Source of the DNA: Siderastrea radians
Taxonomy: Eukaryota > Cnidaria > Anthozoa > Scleractinia > Rhizangiidae
Assembly (NCBI GenBank): GCA_964017195.1
Contig: OZ024891.1
Coordinates: forward strand, 10,946,458 to 11,010,457
Reading direction: 5' to 3'
DNA: 64,000 bases
The position numbers and the translations under genes were made by a program. Within the stretch, counting starts at the first letter, position 1; each line of letters starts with the position of its first letter. This document shows, piece by piece, positions 11,701 to 22,713 of the stretch. Under the pieces are notes generated by a model. The model was given only the letters and a program-made list of their open reading frames with translations. It was not told the origin of the DNA and made no database searches.

Positions 11701-12681
11701 ACGTGACCGTCCGTCCGTACATCCGTCCGTACGTCCGTCCGTCCGCACCACAGGGATACCAATCACTTCCTACACTGGATAGAGCCCTGTGCTGAATCCC
11801 GTGTGTTTTCGGCGCGAAATCGCATGTTGACCCGCGTTGTAGCAAAACAAGCAAAGACAACAAAAGTCAAAAACAAATTTGTTAGTGGAAAAAAAAAGTT
11901 CAAAAGAACACTCAGTTGTCTTTTTGGTGGAAGGGGAAAAGTTCAATCTAGGCGAAAGAAATTCGGCGATAAAGTTCAGGCAAAAAGTTCAAATTTGCCT
12001 CGTCGGTTCTGTTCAAACTCGGTCGGCACACCGCTTGAGTTCGCAGCTTTTCGCAGCGGTTTCGACGCCAAATATAGCAGAGCTAGTGCTTTTTGGTTTT
12101 TTCTGTGCACAACCATGGTTTTTACGGCGTTTCGAACACATTTTGCCAGGAAAAACACCAGCATTTTCATACTGATAGGCAGCTTGTCACGAAGAAAGAA
12201 ATAAGTATTAGAATTAACTACGGAAACAATGTCAAACGCCCATGGCCTAGTGGACTAGTTTTCGGCATCTCACGCCGACGAGCCGGGTTCGACACTCAGC
12301 GAGAGCAAAATTTTTTTCTCTTTTTTTTCTTTGTTCTTTTTTTTTTTTTAATAAAACGACTTGGATGAGAGTATTTTCACAAATTAATAACTGCCAGCAA
12401 AAACAAAACAAAAAACAAAAGCAAAAAACAGACAAAACAAAAAGGGGAGCTCCGCTTTTAGGCTTGGCTAAATCTATATATTAGCTGTACGTTAATTAAT
12501 TATTCTTATTCATATCTTTTAGAATAAAGGTGTAGTAATGATTGCAGTTGGAGTGGGATCAGCTATCGATTATAATGACCTTCTCGAGATTGCAAATGGC
12601 AAACAAGAAAATGTCTTTACCGTTGATGATTTTGATAAACTCGTTGAAGTACTCAACGATGTCATCGAGGCTTCGTGTTAA
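8772..12681 (+). CDS. Gene A copy 1: secreted heptad-Cys plus vWA protein (262 aa)
   Basis: Five coding exons: 8772-8835, 9073-9213, 10325-10571, 10953-11130 and 12523-12681, all with GT/AG borders and compatible phases. The start is the ATG in 'caaccATGG', seven bases after a 'ctttag' acceptor, so an untranslated exon precedes it. Residues 1-21 form a signal peptide. Residues 26-63 have Cys at 26, 33, 40, 47, 54, 61, 62 and 63, that is C-(x6-C)5-CC. A Pro4-Cys linker (71-75) leads to a vWA domain with a complete MIDAS: D86-x-S-x-S90, Thr in TGGGTRT (155-161) and D192-G. Cys75 and the last residue Cys262 could pair across the domain ends. Known vWA domains bind proteins through the MIDAS metal; the ligand here is unknown. 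The product is probably extracellular (matrix, mucus or capsule). The 3' UTR is spliced (donor after 12694, exon from 13215). Confidence 0.9.
9611..9780. repeat. GGCCCTGTCCACAC-type repeat in gene A intron
   Basis: G-tract and 'cgtccgcacagcgtcttcg' block, present in units 1 and 2 (about 23518-23690), missing in unit 3. Possibly a hAT-type MITE; ends not resolved. Confidence 0.35.
11608..12484. mobile_element. 877-bp insertion in the last intron of gene A copy 1
   Basis: Unit 2 has the uninterrupted site. AGCGGAGCTCC near the left end matches GGAGCTCCGCT near the right end as an inverted repeat. Inside are a GTCC-rich microsatellite (11704-11745), A/T tracts and a tRNA-like segment. No transposase is seen. 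The class is undetermined. Confidence 0.6.
12238..12305 (+). repeat. tRNA-like segment (SINE head or tRNA pseudogene)
   Basis: A-box-like 'tggcctagtggactag' and B-box-like 'gggttcgac' lie about 35 bases apart, as in a tRNA gene, but acceptor-stem pairing is poor. It lies inside the unit 1 insertion, so it is probably a mobile-element part. Confidence 0.45.
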
Positions 12682-13214
12682 GCAGAATAAGAATGTAAGT
12701 AGCGGACACAGGTCCGTCTTTCTAGAGGGTATATATTTACACGGGATTTGCTCAGCTGAAATCAGCTAGTGTAAACTTACCTATCTTTAAAGAGGGATTC
12801 ATGAGGTATATAAACCGAGACGAACTATTAACAATTTCACCTTTTCTGTAAACTTGAATATAATGTAACTGGCAAAAAATAAACGTAATGTTTGAAGGTC
12901 TACAACAAATTCACTAGAAAGAAATAATAGTTTCGGATGACTGGAAAATGAAGGCATACTATTAAGAGGGGTATTACTGAGCCGGTAACGGGCCTATAAT
13001 GTAACATATATATTTCTCTTTTCCCCAAGTATAAGATGTTTAGTATGATATAGGGCAGTCGTGATGAAACGTTTGTTCTCAAGATCAGAGTTGATGCCTT
13101 GATCTTCACACTAACACATTAAAATAAGAATTACGTCGCTAGAACTCGATCTCTGCGAAATCGGTCCTTTCGAAAATGTTTTCATGATCAATTCTCTTTT
13201 CTTATCCAATGTAG

Positions 13215-13330
13215 GTTGACAGGCAGGATATGTGCTTCAAAAGGCAGCTGCTAACAAAGGATCCGAGGGTTATTTAGATGTCGAGTCCCTTTCACAAGAG
13301 TTCAATAAAACGTAAATGTTTAAGCGGCGT
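13215..13330 (+). other. Terminal 3' UTR exon of gene A copy 1 with AATAAA
   Basis: The stop-codon exon runs 14 bases past the TAA to a 'gtaagt' donor (12695). This exon follows a pyrimidine-rich acceptor ending 'aatgtag'. AATAAA is at 13304-13309. Confidence 0.6.
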
Positions 13331-13379
13331 GCAAGTTTGTCTTATTTATTTTATCATAATATAAGAATCAGATCCTAAA

Positions 13380-14165
13380 GGGGAAGAAGTGGTTCTAATT
13401 CCCAGACCTCGTTTATTTACAAACTGCCTACTTCAGGTTAACTAGGTGGACAATTTCCTGCCCAGTGACAAAAGTGCTATTTTTCTCGGTGCAAGAATTG
13501 GACAACCATGCTTTCGTAATTCCCCTTTGGGTTTTAAAAAACCTCGACAGCGTATAAATGTCATATCCCACTATTAATTTCTTATTACCCATGCCACATT
13601 ATCGTTGTCCTTCTCCCCTCCAAAAGATATCCAGATTGACGATCACAAAGGGGCGACATAAGTTGAAAGAAACAACAACAACAATTAACTTTAATTCTCT
13701 AAGAAAATTAACAATCAGAAAGTGTTTTTTTAGTCGTATATTTTCTCTTTTATCATTAATTCGAACAAATAGTTTCCCATAAGATGTACGGAGTTTTTTG
13801 CTATGAGTGAGAAATAGATATTGATATTTTAAGATCGCTTCTTATCCCCCAAAAAAGAAAGAGATTGGGAAAGGATTATTTTTATTTGCCAAGAACTAGG
13901 CGAAGTTGAAATCAATGTCCTGACTGGGAATAATCTCTGGAGTCTTCTTTTCTGAAGTGAAAACAAGGCAAACCCGTTTATGGAATATTTTTAGTACACG
14001 CTTACTTGTTGCATTTTGTATGCTAACTGGGCATCAAGGAATAGAAGATGCAGATTTTACTGCTTCCTAAAAATTGAAAAATGAAGATTGAAAGAGAACG
14101 CGACTTTGCTAGACAGTTCAACAGAAATGCTGTTCTTTATGCAAGTCTAAGCTAACTAAGAGTTC
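13380..14165. repeat. Post-A segment paralogous to the post-B segment (unit 1)
   Basis: Matches the sequence after B. The fuller version in unit 2 (19490-20300) shows that the similarity extends through 'aagatcgcttcttat' and 'gctaactgggcatca' to about 14160. Non-coding as far as I can see. Confidence 0.7.
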
Positions 14166-15157
14166 GAACATTTCCTAGGGTGGGGTTGAGGGGGTCGTAT
14201 ACTCCTCTCCCCTCCCCTTGATTTCAAAGGCATGCATGTAAGTAGCTTTTGTTGCTACTTTATTCCCTTTTGATCGTGCAATAAGCCTCCACGGAAAAAA
14301 ATTCTCTGTAATTTACAATCTTTTCAAAACTTTCTGGGAAAGGTTACCGCCGGAGTCCAAACGCCCAGGGCTAGGGACATTTCCCTCGCTCTCCCTGCCC
14401 AGTATAGTAATCCCCTTTCAGAAAACCCTGGATCGGCTCCTGCTAGGCAAGACCAGAAATCTGAGGGGGCAGTACAGAGGCCGCCATGTACAGAACAAAA
14501 CAAAAAATGGCCAAAGATTGTTATCGAGGTGACTCCGAAATTGCGGCTAGTAGATCAGGTAGCTAGCAGGCTGGTTGAAAAGTAAGAGTCAGCTGGTCTT
14601 CCTGGGAGATAAAAAAAAGTGGATTTGTAATGAAGAACTGCGTCTTTTAAACCAGCTCACTGTTAACTGTATCATCGTCAGACGGAAACGTTCCCCCCCC
14701 CCTTAACAAAAAAGTGTCCTGGTTGAAAAGCCACCACTCTGCTAACAGTATAAACCCAGAAAAGAAAGAGATAAAGATGTAAAACTAGTACGATAATCAA
14801 GGTGTTGTTCCAAGAATCGTCAACATCAAGGGTCACCTCAGTTTGTATCACTTATCTTGACGTTAACCACGGTCAGCCAGTTGACGTTTGTTTCAGTGTT
14901 TTTATTCACTGAGATGTTCTCTTCAAGTTTTTCTACAATCTAGCCGATTTACCGAGACATTTCGCGACGCCTTATACTGAAAAAAAAAGATTTTATCGGG
15001 CAACAGCTGGGTAACTATCAGAAACTGACATCTTTAACCGTCCTTTAACACTTTAAAAAGCAGACACAAGAACTCAACTATTTCTTTTTATGCTGAAAAT
15101 TAAGACCTTCCTTAAGAAAAATAAACATTTGTGAACTCATAAATATGAGGCTTTTTT

Positions 15158-15403
15158 GTGATATTTGGGTGCGTTCTCCCCTTCGCCAATATTCATGGCC
15201 TATTTTTCAAACTGTGGTGCACGTGGAAATACTGCAGTGAACAAGAATGGAGAATCAACTGGGCTCCCGATATTACACTGAAAAATGTGTCAAGCAGTTC
15301 CCGCATAGGACGCCCAATGCACACGACTAAACTTCCTAAGCCGGTGGATTTGTCCCCTAACCATGCTATGCTTCCCTCGCATTCAGAAAAGGACAAAGTG
15401 TGA
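15158..15403 (+). pseudogene. B-like exon 1 relic downstream of gene A (unit 1)
   Basis: An open stretch contains C-T-W-x2-C, then E-W-R-x2-W-A-P, which matches the spacing of C-S-W-x2-C and E-W-R-x2-W-S-P in gene B exon 1. After the Pro the match continues only with a one-base frame shift in an A run near 15265, where C-V-K-Q lines up with C-V-E-Q of gene B. No exon 2 follows; a TTAA-flanked element begins at 15511. The relic shows that a second B gene once lay downstream of A. Confidence 0.55.
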
Positions 15404-15510
15404 CTATACTGTAACGTGTTATATGTGATAGTACTCGCTTGTTAGCAGCATGAAATGCATGATCAAGTTGGAAATTTTAAAGTAAATTAACATTTAATCG
15501 GAGTATATTC

Positions 15511-15994
15511 TTAACCCTCGGACGTACAAGCAAAGTCACACCCCACCGTGGTACAAGTTGGGGCGGGGAGGGGGAGAGGTGATGGAACCTCCCTTGAGTT
15601 TCGTTGTGTTAAAATATTTTGAAAAATTTCACCTTTAGTAGAAAACCTGTGGTGTATTCTACAAGATAAGTTACCTATTATGGGTTGCCGCGCTCCTAGG
15701 GGCCTGTGACGTCTTCAAGATGGCCACCATATTGGGCGCCATCTTGGATTTTAACGAAAATTAGAAATTGTCAAAAAACGTTAGAAATTGGAAATTTTTG
15801 ATGCTGGACATGTAGAATATGACATAATTAAACATTTTGCTGCTTTTTGTTGACATGTTTTGCATTTACCACCTGAAAAGGGTAAAAACACACGAATTTT
15901 TCTTCAAAAATGGCTCGACTTCCTGCTACTTATGACGTCATATCTCGTAACCATAGCAACCGATTTTCACCAAATTTGTACGCCCGAGGGTTAA
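15511..15994. mobile_element. TTAA-flanked MITE, unit 1
   Basis: TTAA then CCCTCGGACGTACAAG at the left; TTTGTACGCCCGAGGG then TTAA at the right. TTAA duplications suggest piggyBac or Kolobok mobilisation. Confidence 0.65.
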
Positions 15995-16382
15995 AAAGCT
16001 CAAAAGGTCTCTATACAGCTACAGTCGCCAATTTACCTAGTATCGTATCATTTCATATCAAATTGAAGTAATAATTGTTGTATGTCAACGGTCTTGCAAG
16101 TAACTGTATCTAATGTCTACACTCATTAAAATGTCCATGTCCGCAACCGTCATGCAATCGATCTAAAACGCAACAACAATATCAGTTTTGAAGAAACGCC
16201 TTACGTGCACTAAGCGCAAAAACGTGCAGCACGCTCATTCTCCTAAAAGTACGAAGCAATCCACCGTATCGAAAAAGATGGCTACTGGTACATTAAACCA
16301 TAATTCTTAACGCAGAAAAACCCTAAAAACGTTCATAAAAACGCAAATAAAAGTTCTAAGGACTTCAAACGTAGCATACACA

Positions 16383-19300
16383 ATGTTCCTAGCACAGGGA
16401 CAAATTTATGGACAAATATCACTTTTTATGTGCCTATTGGCTGTATTAGGTTTGCAAGGTATTGTGGTAAAATGTACAGCTGCCATCTTCTTCCGTCTGG
16501 TGGATTTAAGACGAAATGGCACTGGGAAACATTTTAAGCGTTCTTGTACTCGCCAACGCCCTCAGTTCCGTATTATCTTGTGGTGGTGGATCACCACCGC
16601 CGCTTGTTCGTGGACAGAGTGCCGTAATGAAAGGAGAGACGATTGGTCTCCGGGCATTCAAACGGGACAGTGCGTTGAACAGACCCCTAGAGCCCATCAG
16701 ACATGCAATTTTCATCAGGGCTCAGGATCGTGTCCTGCTCCAGTACCCTGCAATCCTTTGTCACCGCAATACAGGCTTGCATGTAAGTAAGATACCAACC
16801 TTTTTTTACGCCGCGTATGTATTATGTTGATGTTAATACAGAAAATACGGCAAGAGGAAAATCGAATCATTTCAGTCGGTGGTTGCTAGTATTTTTTAAG
16901 AGGAATCCTGCAAAATTAAATTCCGTTTTGCGTTTCGTTTTCAGCAAGATCCGTTTCACCTATAAATGCAACGTTATGGCATCCGACCTTGGCGAATTTT
17001 GATAAGTAATGTGTTATAACAAATATAGCGTTACTCTGGTTAAATATTTATTGTGTTCGAATATATTTAATGAAAAAGTTTAAAATCCCGACGTTTCGGT
17101 TAAAACTTTAGCTTTCATCAGGCGGAAGTGATACAAAATTTTACAAAGGGCGTGTTGCATATGAAAAAAATGCAAATTTTGAGCTAATATAAGTCTGTCC
17201 TTTAAAGTTAAAAAATACCCATACTGCAAATGAAAACCGTCGTTCCGATTGAGCATCGGATTCTTGCAATCTCCCATGACACTTGAAGGCGTCTGTTACG
17301 CTAATTTGGTCTTCTACTTAAAATCCTGGACGACTCCCAGGAGATGGAGTGACCCAAACGTAAACAACGCCAGTACCAAAAGAAATTAATACGTTGTCTC
17401 ACCTTGGACAACGTACCATACGCTCATTGACATGATACTGATCAGAAATATTTGCTAGTTGGGAAAAAGTTTGAAATAACTACAGTATAGTAAAAGTTAT
17501 CTTCTTTTAACTTGTTTGAGGCTTTATCAGAGCCTTCTGTAGACAGTGCGAATCAATAAGGCGTTTTGAATTGCCCAGGCCTTCAGGGTACTACTGAAGA
17601 GCAATTACAACATTTCGTTTGCATGGACAGTTATTAGTAAGATTAAACTGATAATTCGCAGTCCTGCAATCAAAGCTAAAAAGCTGAAAAAATCAATCTG
17701 GTAATTAAGCCCACTTAATTGTCAGAAACGTTCATATAGCGGGCTCAGAATTCACTGAGAAAGAAAACCACTGTTGTTTTCAATACCACTGGAATATAAC
17801 ATGAAAGTTTTATATCAAAAGTATTGACATCATTCCTTCGAATAACGATAATATACACATGTAATCACGACTAAGTGAGGCAAAGTCATTGTCTACCATC
17901 GAAGATCATAGCTCTTCAATAAATAGTATCTAGAAGAGCATATTATTTTTCGGCCACAGTCGACACTAGCTGTGGCTATTAAAATATTAAGCCGCATTAG
18001 TTTTTCGTCAAAAAAGGGAGAATTTTAGATGCACTTTTGTACATGCGAAAGTAAACACAACTGTGCTAGTGTACGAAGATTACGCCATCGAATACGAACA
18101 TACATCTCGCATCTTTTTATTAAAACTCGAACTGGTTATGATATCAGATATATAAAATTCGACCTTGCATATTTCAGAGGAGGGAAAATAAAAAAGAGAA
18201 ACGTAGGCGATAGGAGACTTTGTCATAAAAATCTTGATGGCCGGATCAAGCCAATCGGTAATCATTGAGTGGTGTTAAAGGCAAACCGCGAAGTCGATTG
18301 AAACAGCTGTGTTTGAACTCGTAGAAATGATATTAATTTCTTCGCAGAAACATTTGCGGAGCATAGTGATTACTATTCATAGGGAGGGAAAGTTTAGAGA
18401 ATCTAAAATGCTCCCACTGAATAAGTTTCGATAGGACCTGAATAAAGCTGTATTCCTGATTTGTTGAAAAAGGCTAAAGGTGATTTCATTCAGTTGCATT
18501 TCGCATCCTTTCTGTGCGTCATTTTTTTGCGTGATTAGCGCGCACATGAGCATACCCACGTTTGGAACTTGATAGGTTTTCTATGAAAGCTCAACCTTGT
18601 TCCAAGGCTCTCTCTTCCTCTCGTCCCTCGCTCCAGGGGAAGATAAGAAGAGAGACCCTGGAAACGAGGTTGATGAAAGCTTAGCTGTTCAGAGAAATAA
18701 ATGGTCGCTTTCTCCCAAACGAACTCGGTAACCATACACAGGACCAAATTTTCCCCTCTGACTTGTCCCATGAATTCAAACTAGTACGTTTGAATTGAAG
18801 AAAATAGTCTCAGGGAATTGTTCCCTCAAGATTTGATTGTCCCCTTGTGTGTACTGTTCGAGCGACAAGTCCCAGCAGCGAAATAAAAGAATAAAGTCAA
18901 CAAATCAAGGACCAAATCGGACAATTCTTGGCAACACGTCCCGTCGAGTGCACGCTCAAGAGACAATCTTGTAGCAAATCACTGCAACCAGGTTATCTCG
19001 TAAACACTGCAAGGGATTTGCTATTGCCTGGAAAAAGTCCCCATCGCCTGTCCCTTCAAAGGTGCTTACTTTAAATATTAATGTTCTATACTATTTACTT
19101 AATGCTTCTTATTTTCCACTGCAGGCTCCCATAAACATGCGTATTACTGTCCCTTCCACCCGTGGTCTACTTGGTTTCCTGCTGTTTCCCCAGGGGCAAA
19201 CGGGAAACAAAGTCGTCATTGTGACTACAATGAGCAAATCCGGTACAATGTAACGATTGGCGCCTGCAGTGGCATCCCAAGCTCATGTGGTTCGCGGTAG
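16383..19300 (+). CDS. Gene B copy 2: TSR-like protein with altered N-terminal frame
   Basis: Exon 1 ends at 16782 and exon 2 is 19125-19300 (TAG). The signal-peptide frame from ATG 16516 (MALGNILSVLVLAN...) runs out of register at the Pro tract, which has one base fewer than in unit 3. A longer frame from ATG 16383 is open through the whole of exon 1 and is in register with the CSWTEC part and with exon 2. It replaces the signal peptide with a hydrophobic stretch around residues 12-37 that might act as a signal anchor. One Trp of the EWRDDW motif is Arg here. Exon 2 keeps HPWSTW and ends at a TAG that is a Glu codon in unit 1, losing the terminal CC. It may be a pseudogene or a protein with a rescued frame; only transcript data would tell. 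No clear promoter is seen. Confidence 0.5.
17060..17600 (-). mobile_element. Old Penelope-like relic in B intron (unit 2)
   Basis: Uninterrupted version of the relic: the LNRNDG-like stretch near 17220-17277 is followed on the minus strand by CTGATGA...GAAAC (17090-17121). Confidence 0.42.
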
Positions 19301-21482
19301 TACAACTACAGGACTGGTGTAATAACTAGCAACTGGTCAGTGGTCTACGCCCTGCAATTCATATTGTAAAGGTACGTCATGTAGGACTGTTCTGCTGCTA
19401 CGTGCCGAAGCTAGTGAGCATCATTTGAAATCAGCAGTTTGATTATACATCAATGTTAAAGCGACCCTCCATATCTAGACTGAATCTCTAACTTAGACTG
19501 TGTACGTTCTTTGACATCTAGATGGTTATTTCTTCGTCTTGACTTCAGTTGTCACTCTTCACCGTGTTTGTTTACAAACTGGCTTAATTTCCAGTGGACA
19601 ATTTCCTGCCCAGTGGCAAAAATGCTGTTTCTCGGTGCAAGAATTGGACAACCTAGTCCTCTTTATACCCTTTGTACTTAATTCTTCTCAATAAGGATGT
19701 GTTTTAAAAAACCTCAACAGCGACTAAATGTCATATTCTGCTATTCTTCTCATTCATGCCAGACTGTAATCGTACTCGCCACTCCAAAAGTTAGCCAGCT
19801 CCGAAAGGAGACATATAATGTGAAAGAATCGACGCCAAAAGTAACATCTGACTCTCCTAGAAAATTAATAGTCAAAAAGGGACTCTTTTATGTGAAAACT
19901 GAAGGTATATTTTCTCATTTGTCATGAATTCGTACGAATAGGTCCACATAAGGTCAACGGGGTTTTTGCTACATAAAAACGAGAAATAAATTGATATTTT
20001 AAGATCGCTTCTTATTCCGAAAAAAAAATTGCTTATCTTTTTTGCCAAGAATTAGGTGAAGACGAATGTCCTCCCTTAGGTAAAACCTCTGAAGCTTCCT
20101 TTTATGATGTGAAAACAAGGCAAATCCATTTGTAGAATATTCTCAACATAAGCTTACTTGTAGCATTTGTACGCTAACTGGGCATCAGGGGAAGTGCAGA
20201 TTTTAACCCTTACTAATTAAAAAAGGGAAAGTAAATAGTAAAAGAGAACGCAATTTTGCTAGAAGGTTCCGAGCAGAAATGCTGTTCTTTATACAACTCT
20301 AAGCTGACAGGCATACATGTCTGTTAGAGAAATAAAATAAGTCCGTACATACTTTGCAGGAACTTTGTTTAGTTGCGTAACAGCTTTTCTAAGTCAGCTA
20401 ACCGACAGTATTGTTAAGAGTTTCATTACTGCCTTTATTATTTTGAGTCACAATTTCAATATAACACCGAAAAGGGAAATGGTTCCATTTCGTTTCATCA
20501 ATGAATATAGATTTAGTTTACTGCAACGGGACAATTTTACTTACAGTATCACATTCTTATAGAATTAAATTTGTTGCGGCCTCTAGCAAAAACAAAGAAA
20601 CATTTGAAAAAAATCATACCCCAATTTAAATTTCTAGTCTTCAATAATGTGGTACGTCTCGCCTTATTATTGAACGTGATGTTTTCCCTTTACCTGCAAA
20701 ACAGTCACCATCATCCACTTCATTAATATTCTTTCAGTAATGACGACAACGTTATTTCTTGAAAAGTCCACGAATGCTCTGCTTCGTAACTTTTTCCCTC
20801 CCTGTTCTGCTTTTCGCAGCGAGGCAAAACGACTATAACGTAAGTAACCTCGTTACCAAGACTTTTCGCCCTTTCTTTGAAGTTGGAGAGGCTCCAAATT
20901 TTTTAAAAAAGGGAAAAAGTCCCGAGAACGAGGTTGTACTGCAACATTTTTTTCTCGTTTACTAGGCAAAACATGTTTACCGTTTTGCTTCATTAAGTGA
21001 GAATCCCACGGGCCTTGTGGAATGGCTCGTCTCCAATTTACACTCTATGTTACCAATATTTGCATAAGAAAACCACAGCACAGCACAGGGTACGTGGTAT
21101 ATTCACCTTGTACCGTCCCTCGGGCTACTCCCTTGAGGCGGAACCTGGTGAATATATCACATACCCCAGAGGGACAGATAAAAACCCTTACAAATCAAAA
21201 TTCCGAACGCAAACCTTCCCCGCCCCCTTTACCCAAGCTTATGTCAAGCTGATACATTTAGGCTCTACTAAACATGTCCCATTTCATAAATGAATGCTTT
21301 ACATTTTATTGGTAGCAATAGGATGCTAATTGCCTTCACTGTCTGTATCATATAATAATAATAACAATAAAAATATTGTTTCTTAAGACATAAAGAAGCC
21401 TATCAAAAATGGCTCTTTCGAATTTGGCGCACAAATTAAGCTATTCAAGATGACAAACAATGCTAAATTACACAGAATCGAC

Positions 21483-21491
21483 TATAAAAGG
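21483..21491 (+). promoter_or_regulatory. TATA box of gene A copy 2
   Basis: Same TATAAAAGG, with the untranslated-exon donor at 21597. Confidence 0.65.
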
Positions 21492-22713
21492 CCTGTAATA
21501 AAGAAAACATCTCACTCTCGAAAGCTTTTCAACTGGGAGACATTTGGATCGGGTTTAACTACAGTTCGACTGCGATAAACCACTGGCGTCAGTTCGGTAA
21601 GTAATAAATTATCAGTGAAATTCTCGGATAAAAAGCGAAAATTTAGCCCTATATTAGGACTGAAAGTGCTGTTAAGCTCCAGTGGTCAAGTCTTTGCTAT
21701 TAGCACGAGTAAGGGAGATTTTGAGAGTAGATTAAAACACGTGAAAATATGAGGCGAATTCCTTTGCAGAATACTTCGCTGTGTATAACGTCGTCAGGCT
21801 CACAGCATTTTATACGCCAATTTGATGTCAAATAGGAAATTCAACTTCTACACCCTTTTTATTTTAACTTCAAAGTTAAAAGAGAGCTCTTTAGAAATGG
21901 AGAAGAGGTTTACACAATAATGAAAATAAAAGAGTTTGCTCCAGTGAGTTTGCTCGAAAGTTTTAGTTGGACTTCTTTAGGTCGATCTTGCTCGAAAGCT
22001 GTTCTCCGTGCATTTCTGAGCTGGAAGAGGGAACAACATGAGCCCGCTACCACCTGCGAATAGAAAAAACCTGTAGAGAATGCAGAGATTTTCAACAATT
22101 TCGAAATTTGCCGAATGCTGGCTGGCTGGCTTTGATAGACGCAGACCTTGGGGAATGGTTAAAAGTGTAATAGAAGTGCAAGTCCAGGGTCAAATTGTTC
22201 TTAGTGGAATTTGAAGCGCTCAACGCTAAATTTCAGAATACCCGGCCACTTATTTCCATCTCATTGAATAACAATAGTGCCTATTGTGTTATGCCCCGTT
22301 CTTTAAAGCCTTCCGACAAATGTAAATGAAGTGGCTGGGTATTCAGAAATAGATAAAAAAACTGAACTCTATTTCTTTAGGCTTGTTTAAAAAGATTATC
22401 AAGTATGTTTCAAGTCTTGATTGAAAGAGTGAAGGTTTGACTAACTCGAATTTCTATTGGTAATGGTTTCCACAATTCTAGCTCGGCTACAAAAAAAGAA
22501 ATTAAGGTATCCGTGAGTCGTACGGATTAATATTGATGAGCGTTCAAGTCGAGTAGTGTCCGACGAACGGCAAGGATTTTTCGCAGGTCTGTTGCAGGAC
22601 AACAGTTTTTGCAGATATGAAGGTTCTTGAGCACTTAATATTTCTGATTAGAAGTAATAAACATTATCTTAGGGACCTTTCTGTTAATGCATCATTTTCT
22701 CTTTAGTTCAACC

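Larger units (their letters stand above)
1..16204 (+). repeat. Tandem unit 1 of the A/B gene array
   Basis: The first base of the window aligns with 16205 and about 30701. The order is B exon 1, B exon 2, the B 3' region, the A promoter and exons, the A 3' region, a B-like relic and a TTAA element. This unit is the longest because it carries a Helitron, a Penelope-like fragment and an 877-bp element that unit 2 lacks. It lacks about 650 bp present in units 2 and 3, between the 'gaattcgt' near 6581 and the 'gcggcc' just after it. Confidence 0.93.

Noticed and set aside
11803..12204. 133-codon ORF rich in Lys/Arg/Phe
   Set aside because: It lies wholly in the unit 1 insertion, is absent from sister units and has low-complexity composition.
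12238..12305. Functional tRNA gene
   Set aside because: Boxes are present but the acceptor stem does not pair well and it sits in a mobile insertion.
15193..15396. Minus-strand ORF conserved in units 1 and 2 (28404-28724)
   Set aside because: Antisense shadow of the B-like relic on the + strand.
19697..19927. 76-codon ORF after gene B ending GIFSHLS
   Set aside because: It belongs to the post-B/post-A repeat; its paralogues have frame changes and no consistent protein.
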